Part shown: positions 59,083 through 64,000 of the stretch, piece by piece
Position numbering within the stretch: position 1 is the first letter of the stretch
How the letters are laid out: the number at the start of each line of letters is the position of its first letter
Source: Scalesia atractyloides
Taxonomy: Eukaryota > Streptophyta > Magnoliopsida > Asterales > Asteraceae
Assembly (NCBI GenBank): GCA_947069175.1
Contig: CAMTDV010000013.1
Coordinates: forward strand, 16,879,412 to 16,943,411
DNA: 64,000 nucleotides
Reading direction: 5' to 3'
Notes under the pieces: model-generated
Database searches by the model: none
What the model saw: the letters and a program-made list of their open reading frames with translations, nothing else
Told to the model about the DNA's origin: nothing
Made by a program: the position numbers and the translations under genes

Positions 59083-59409
59083 CTACTCTGAAGCAAATAT
59101 CTTATCAAGCTCCTTCTCCTTGTTCTCCATCTTTTCTTGCACCGTCTCCATAGCTTCCTTCAGGTAGGAGTACACCAAGTGATCAGCAGAAGCCTGATCC
59201 CTCATGAGCTTTATGTCTTCGTCCATGAATGAAGATGGTGGTTCTTCAAGCAGTTGGCCCCAGACTTGTTGGTTATTCTTTGCATGTTCAAGCACCTTTC
59301 ACTACTCATCAAGAATGGAGTTAGTGGAGTTTATATCTGATGCAATTTCTGTCAATGAGCGGCTAGAGAGTAGTTCTTTGATTGCAGTGTTTGCGGGTTC
59401 AAACGCCAT
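59083..59409 (-). pseudogene. Small coiled-coil protein, interrupted by two adjacent stops
   Basis: From the ATG at 59409 the frame reads MAFEPANTAIKELLSSRSL and SILDE, then TAG TGA (59304-59299), then continues in the same frame with VLEHAKNNQQVWGQLLEE and an E/K-rich helix (YLKEAMETVQEKMENKEKEL) to a stop. Total length would be about 108 residues. Family unknown. Single-base changes could explain each stop. Confidence 0.5.
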
Positions 59410-59509
59410 TTTTGGATGTTAATAAGTTTTGTTGATTTTTGTCAAAAACCCCTGGGATTGTTATTAAGTATGATGAAAATAATTTATTAGGTAGTTTGGG
59501 GAGGCTTTG

Positions 59510-60010
59510 GTCAGTGAATTTAAGTAAATTACATCATTACCAGTCACATCGATGGAAGGCTCTGTTTCTGTTATTTAAATAAACTTTATTAATTTTTTTA
59601 AATCAACTTTATTCATTGTGCTGGGATTATTATTTTATAAAATATGAGGATGTCTATCCATTTATTGCACTAATTATATGTTATATAATACAATATGTCT
59701 TTTTTATTTTAATGGAGTAATGCTGCATTTTGGAAATTTAAACAAGCGGGATTATGAAACAAAGAATTATGTTTCAAATTTTAAGTTAACTTGCGGTATT
59801 TTTCTAATTGTTATGTGTTAGGGTAAGTGAATTTAAGTAAATGACATCATTACCAGTCACATCGATGGAGGCTTTGTTGCAGTGAATTAAGCAAACATTA
59901 TTAATTCTTTTAAACCAACTTGATTCATTGTGGTGTGTTTATTATTTTTATAAAATATGAGTAGGTTTATTTATTTATTGCACTAGTTAATTTTATATAA
60001 CACAGTTTTA
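59510..60010 (+). repeat. Imperfect tandem duplication, period about 310 bp
   Basis: GTGAATTTAAGTAAAT, then CATCATTACCAGTCACATCG and ATGGA, occurs at about 59515 and 59827, followed in both by TTATTAATT and ATAAAATATGAG wording. Confidence 0.7.
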
Positions 60011-60218
60011 AGCTTTTATTTTTAATGGGGATAATGCCGCCTGTTATAATTTAACATGCGGAATTATGAATGGAAGTTCAGTTTTTTTAATTTTGAGTCA
60101 ACTTGTGGTATTTTCTAAACTAACATGCGGGATTATGAATAAAACTCCAAAAAGAGTAACAATGATACTGAACCAATAATTATCTTGCTCAATAATTGTA
60201 CACGTCTTATCTACAAAG

Positions 60219-60557
60219 ATGGTAGATTCTTCAATATCCTCTACTGCATCATGTTCATCATCTAATATTAGAGTGGCTCTTAAAAAGAGGATTGAGGAAC
60301 AAATCCCTGAAGATAAGTCTTGCAAAGAATTGTTGGAGACTAACATTACTAGGGTCAGAGAGAACATGAAAAGGAGAGAAGAAATATTCAGTATGCTGTC
60401 CGAAATGCAAGAGTCCGATGTCCGAGAGGTGGCTATGATGTTCATGGTTGATCTAGTAGAGCGCAACAAGAAACAATTAAAGGAGCTTGCGAATGCAATA
60501 AATGTTTTAAGATGCTCTATGGATACTAAGATCAAGTTTTTACAATCTTTCTTTTAA
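60219..60557 (+). CDS. Small coiled-coil ORF of unknown family
   Basis: 112 residues: a serine-rich start (MVDSSISSTASCSSSN) followed by charged helices (VALKKRIEEQIPEDKSCKEL, RENMKRREEIFSMLSEMQES, VERNKKQLKELANAINVL). It is similar in size and style to the interrupted ORF at 59083-59409 on the other strand. The frame is intact. It may be an accessory ORF of the same mobile segment or a domesticated fragment; no function can be assigned. Confidence 0.5.
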   Translation: MVDSSISSTASCSSSNIRVALKKRIEEQIPEDKSCKELLETNITRVRENMKRREEIFSMLSEMQESDVREVAMMFMVDLVERNKKQLKELANAINVLRCSMDTKIKFLQSFF

Positions 60558-60841
60558 GTACTTTAACCATGTGTGTTTGTTTTATGCTTGGAGTACTTTA
60601 ACCATGTGTATTTGTTTTATGCTTGGAGTAGTTTAAACATGTGTGTTTGTTTTATGTATCTTGTTGATCCTGTATCGTTTTTGTTTTGGAATAAGGAAAC
60701 ATTCCCGGTGTTTGATATCTTAAATGTATTCAACGATCATAGTATATTGATGAAAAAAAACATTACAAAACACGTCAGTAAAAAGTCATATTGTTTAAAC
60801 ATTCAACGTCTAAAGTACCTATCTAATCTTTCACTGATTTT

Positions 60842-62442
60842 TTAATCTAGTCCGTGTAACATATGTACGTTGTCTGGATTCTTCTCAAATGCCTTTGCTG
60901 CGTCGTAGACTTCTTTTCTTATAAGATTGTAGTCAGACAATACAATCTTACTAAGATAGCGGTACCTCAAGAACCGAAACTGTGAATCTTGAATTTCCTT
61001 TTTATCTTCGTTCATGAACCCTGGATTCCATGGTGTTTTGCCTTTGTACGTTTCCATATGTCTTATAGTGAAGACACCACAGTCGACTCCGTTGTGAGAG
61101 TTCTCCATTCCATCTCTTTTCTTTTTATTTTTGCCATTTCCAAGTTTTTTATCCCTTCTGTTCGCCATACTTTCCCTTTCAAGTATTACACGAGAACCTT
61201 TCGCTAGAATCAGGTGATAAACTATTTTTAGTAGATGCTCAATGTATTATAAAGTGGTTTAGTTTCTAAAGTAGAGTTTTAGAGACTTACCATTTGTTCG
61301 GGAATCCCTTTGTATCGCTTAGAAAATGCTTGTTTGATCTTGGATTTATCAATTAACTCAATTGGCCGGTTTTTAGGTTGAAGCATATGCAGAAGAAATG
61401 ATCCACATGTAGTACTTGAATGAAGATAAGATCCACTGTTTCAATTTTTTTGACCTCATATTTTATCAGTATGTCGTCTAGATTTGATCCAAACACTCTC
61501 AACCGTTCATTGTCACTGTGGTTAGGACCATACATTGTGTAAGGCTGCACGAAGTAAATGTTATAAGCAACAAATATACAAGTGCGTGATTAATAGGAGT
61601 ATGTACAAACATCAATATGTTTAATTTATACCCACAACAGGCGTAATTTTTTCATTTACTTACAACAACATGCTTAATTATCTTACCATCATTTGTTTAT
61701 ACTCAAAAACATGCGGGATTAACTGCATGTATCTATCATGCAGTTTTGGATTATTAACATGCTAAATTATATATAACAACTGGCGTAATTTATTCATTTA
61801 CTTACAACATACTTAATTTTCTTACCATCATTTGTATATGCAGTACAATAAATGTACATGCGTAATTACTCAACAACATGCGGGATTAACTGCATGTATC
61901 TATCTTGCAGTATAGATTATTAACATGCTGAATTATATATAACAACAAGCGTAATTTTCTTACAATCACTGTAGTGGTTAAGAACAACCGGTAAGGTGAT
62001 GACTTTTTGTCCCTTTTTTCTCTTCAAAATTCAACACATCTACAAAAACGTCTACTCCATTAGAAGCTACGTATTGCGATAGATGAAAGCTTTCAAAAAA
62101 CTATTTTGCACGTGTCCACTCCACTGCTTGATTTGTAGACCATTGAGTTGTGTTTAAAACCAAAACGAAACTTATAATTAGCGATATTAAATAAGTCAAT
62201 ATTTTGAGTGTTTCGAAGCTAATAAAAGGTTGTACTTACTTAACTTCTGTGATGGGAGCTAACAGGTATGTGATTATAGTTTTGTCATGGTCTAGGAGTG
62301 GCTCATATAAATTCACTATCCTGTTGCAGTAAGGTGATCGGTATGCATCACCTAATTCTGCCATCCGTTTTTCATTCAAATCCCTCACACTTTTTATATG
62401 TGTTCGCACTATTTCATCCAATCTTTTCTCAGCATGAGTCAT
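60842..62442 (-). pseudogene. Ulp1-like cysteine protease (C48), transposon-associated
   Basis: Parts on the minus strand: N-terminal segment 62442-62236 (LGDAYRSPYCNRIVNLYEPL); middle segment about 61552-61290 with VLHVDHFFCICFNLK (catalytic His region) and, one frame later, RPIELIDKSKIKQAF (catalytic Asp), ending at a donor GTAAGT; last segment about 61207-60842 with NGVDCGVFTIRHMETYKGK (catalytic Cys). The His-Asp-Cys order fits the SUMO-protease fold. One base appears missing in an A-run near 61367, breaking the frame between His and Asp. Such Ulp1 genes are carried by plant Mutator-like elements. Splice structure upstream of 61552 is not certain. Confidence 0.75.
61630..61975 (+). repeat. 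Tandem repeat of about 170 bp with AACATGCGGGATTAACTGCA
   Basis: Two units share ACATGCGGGATTAACTGCA, TGTATCTATC, GATTATTAACATGCT and GCGTAATTT wording. Related AACATGCGG or AACAAGCGGGATTATGAA words also appear near 59750, 60053 and 60121, so the motif is spread across the insert. Confidence 0.7.
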
Positions 62443-62937
62443 TGGAGGTTTATTGGAGGTTTTTGTTCACTGGTTGTTGATGTTTGTAGGATGGGAGCCA
62501 ATCATAAAAGCGACTCCACCGACTACATTTCCACTTCCTTCACTTTATATATTTGGTGGTATTTTGTTACCAAAGACGTCAGGGTTTATTTTTTGTAGTT
62601 CATTCAACATGGACTAGGTGACTGCATTTTGTGTTGTGTATTTGGTTGTGTGGACTCTTCTAAATCCACAACTTGTTCCTTTTCTTGTTCCACGTCTGTA
62701 CCAGCTTGTATCCCTATTTGTGTTTTCAAATACATTATTTTCATATAAGGAAGAAGATCGTTATTATTATAGTAATTGTAAAAGAGGGTTAGTATTTTTA
62801 CCATGTGAATCAACTTCTTTGTATACACCAACATCTATAGTTTGCAATCGTGCAAAACAAGTGTCTGTTATAACTACACCTTCGTTGGTCAACCCTGCGT
62901 CTATATATTCAAACAGTATTCACCCAAGTAGCATTAT

Positions 62938-64000
62938 TGTCACACCCCGACCCGCAGCGGAATAAGAGTCGGGGCATAATTGGGTTATCACCAAAGCTCA
63001 TGATATTTACTAATATGTTTCATATTTATTAAATTCAAAATTACATCCTCAATATTCCAAACATGTTCATACAAATACAAAGAAAGATAATCAACTAAAC
63101 AATCCAAAGTCTAAACCAGTTTATTCTTCTAAGCCATCCTATGTGTTTCTTGCTGCAGCTGGATCACCTGTATCATGTGTAAAAATGTGGGTTTTTGGGT
63201 CAACATAAGTTGGCGAGTGAACCTTGTTAGAAAAACATTTATTATTGATCTCTTGTTATCTTTATCATGGAAAATTGTGCAATAATCATATGTGAGCAAA
63301 CGTAAATAATCATACAATAACAATAACAACAACAAACAATAACATACAATAACAAACCGACTTGCATGAATATATAACATGAATGAAACTGTATATGTTG
63401 GCAACGTCACGTTCACGCTCATAGGTAATGGGGAACGGACGGCCTATGATAAATGTCTGTGCGATCAAGGCTCAATCAAACGGAGCCGATCGTATGTTGG
63501 CAACGCCTGGTTCACGCTCATAATGTAATGGGGAACAGCTCAACGCTCATATGTAATGGGGAGCGGCGGCCTATGATAATGTATGTACTGAAAATGATAA
63601 ATTTAATCTAAACAATAACCACACAAACAGTTGATACATGTTGGATACACATTTGTTCATGGATATGATAGATGCACAATAGTTTAAATGTGATAAATAA
63701 TAAGACACATGATACACCCAAAAAACGTGATTAAAACGGGGAATTTGTAGAGATTCACTCACATTGGGTGCGTTCGGTTGAAGATGATGAAATGCGCACG
63801 AGTTGAGAGGATTGATCGACGGGAATTAACTAACCTAAATAATAACGAAAAGGTAAGGTAAATGAGTGGATTTTATTAATAATTTTAATAAGATTTTTAG
63901 ATATATTTTTGTGAGTTTAAGGCTATTTTCTAACTTTTAAAACATTATTTTTAAGTATTTTTAATTGATTTTTAAATTAAATAAATAAATAAAAATATAA
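62938..64000 (-). repeat. Chromovirus LTR (start of another minus-strand element or solo LTR), cut by window end
   Basis: Starts TGTCACACCCCGACCCGCAG and aligns with 53803 onward (shared GGCGAGTGAA, GAGCAAACGTA, GATCAAGGCTCAATCAAACG), but with many differences, so it is a different, older or divergent member. The left neighbour does not look like a primer site, consistent with this being the 3' LTR of a minus-strand copy. A GGCAACG(T/C)C...TTCACGCTCATA word is repeated inside (63401-63560). Confidence 0.8.

Larger units (their letters stand above)
58425..62937. mobile_element. Insert with Ulp1-type protease gene and small ORFs (Mutator-like context)
   Basis: Reverse transcriptase homology ends at about 58424 and unrelated DNA begins. 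It carries a Ulp1-like protease (minus), two small coiled-coil ORFs, an acidic ORF end and local duplications. Plant Mutator-like elements often carry Ulp1 domains, so a MULE or MULE-derived segment is likely, but no MURA transposase or TIRs are seen. Borders are inferred from neighbours only. Confidence 0.55.

Overview
The window is nuclear DNA of a flowering plant: AT-rich, GT-AG introns, two recognisable eudicot host genes, and plant-type LTR retrotransposons, TRIMs, MITEs and transposase remnants over most of its length. The LTR families (termini TGTAAC...GTGACA, Athila-type PBS) resemble those common in Asteraceae, but that placement is an impression only.

Layout. 1-5151: a Ty3-type LTR element without coding capacity, inserted in the 3' tail of a Ty1/copia element whose LTR (5272-5966) carries a phased array of CGTACG palindromes. 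6335-6777: decayed PIF/Harbinger transposase. 7205-11801: complete but dead Ty1/copia element with short LTRs. 12014-14790 (minus): intact three-exon B12D gene. 16431-16547: a 91-bp tRNA-like SINE with 13-bp target duplications.

17764-37171 (minus): a SIN3-like co-repressor gene (SNL family) reconstructed as 21 coding exons, with PAH1, PAH2, PAH3, the histone-deacetylase interaction domain and the C-terminal region. As given it carries two single-base deletions that break the frame. Its introns hold many mobile elements: a TRIM inside a hAT element (both with target duplications), three copies of one foldback MITE, two copies of an ATATCGG-rich MITE, a Cassandra element with 5S-like LTRs, and, in the first coding intron, a tandem array of partial copies of the first coding exon with splice-like borders.

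38760-64000: nested retrotransposons. A plus-strand Ty3 LTR with minisatellites is cut at 40643 by a minus-strand Athila-type element that codes only for gag and protease. Its unusually long repeats (about 4.5 kb each) contain a host-like promoter plus first-exon fragment and part of a chromovirus LTR. The right-hand repeat runs without a break into a full 2.3-kb chromovirus LTR and pol with chromodomain (to about 58424). That pol is cut inside reverse transcriptase by a segment with a Ulp1-type cysteine protease gene (Mutator-like context) and small coiled-coil ORFs (58425-62937). Another chromovirus LTR starts at 62938 and leaves the window.

The two host genes lie on the minus strand and are unrelated in function: SNL is a nuclear chromatin co-repressor scaffold, B12D a small membrane protein of the mitochondrial complex I MLRQ-like family. 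The most unusual signals are the exon-fragment array in SNL intron 1, the chimeric Athila LTRs, the tRNA-like clusters inside the chromovirus LTR, and the palindrome array phased at two helical turns.
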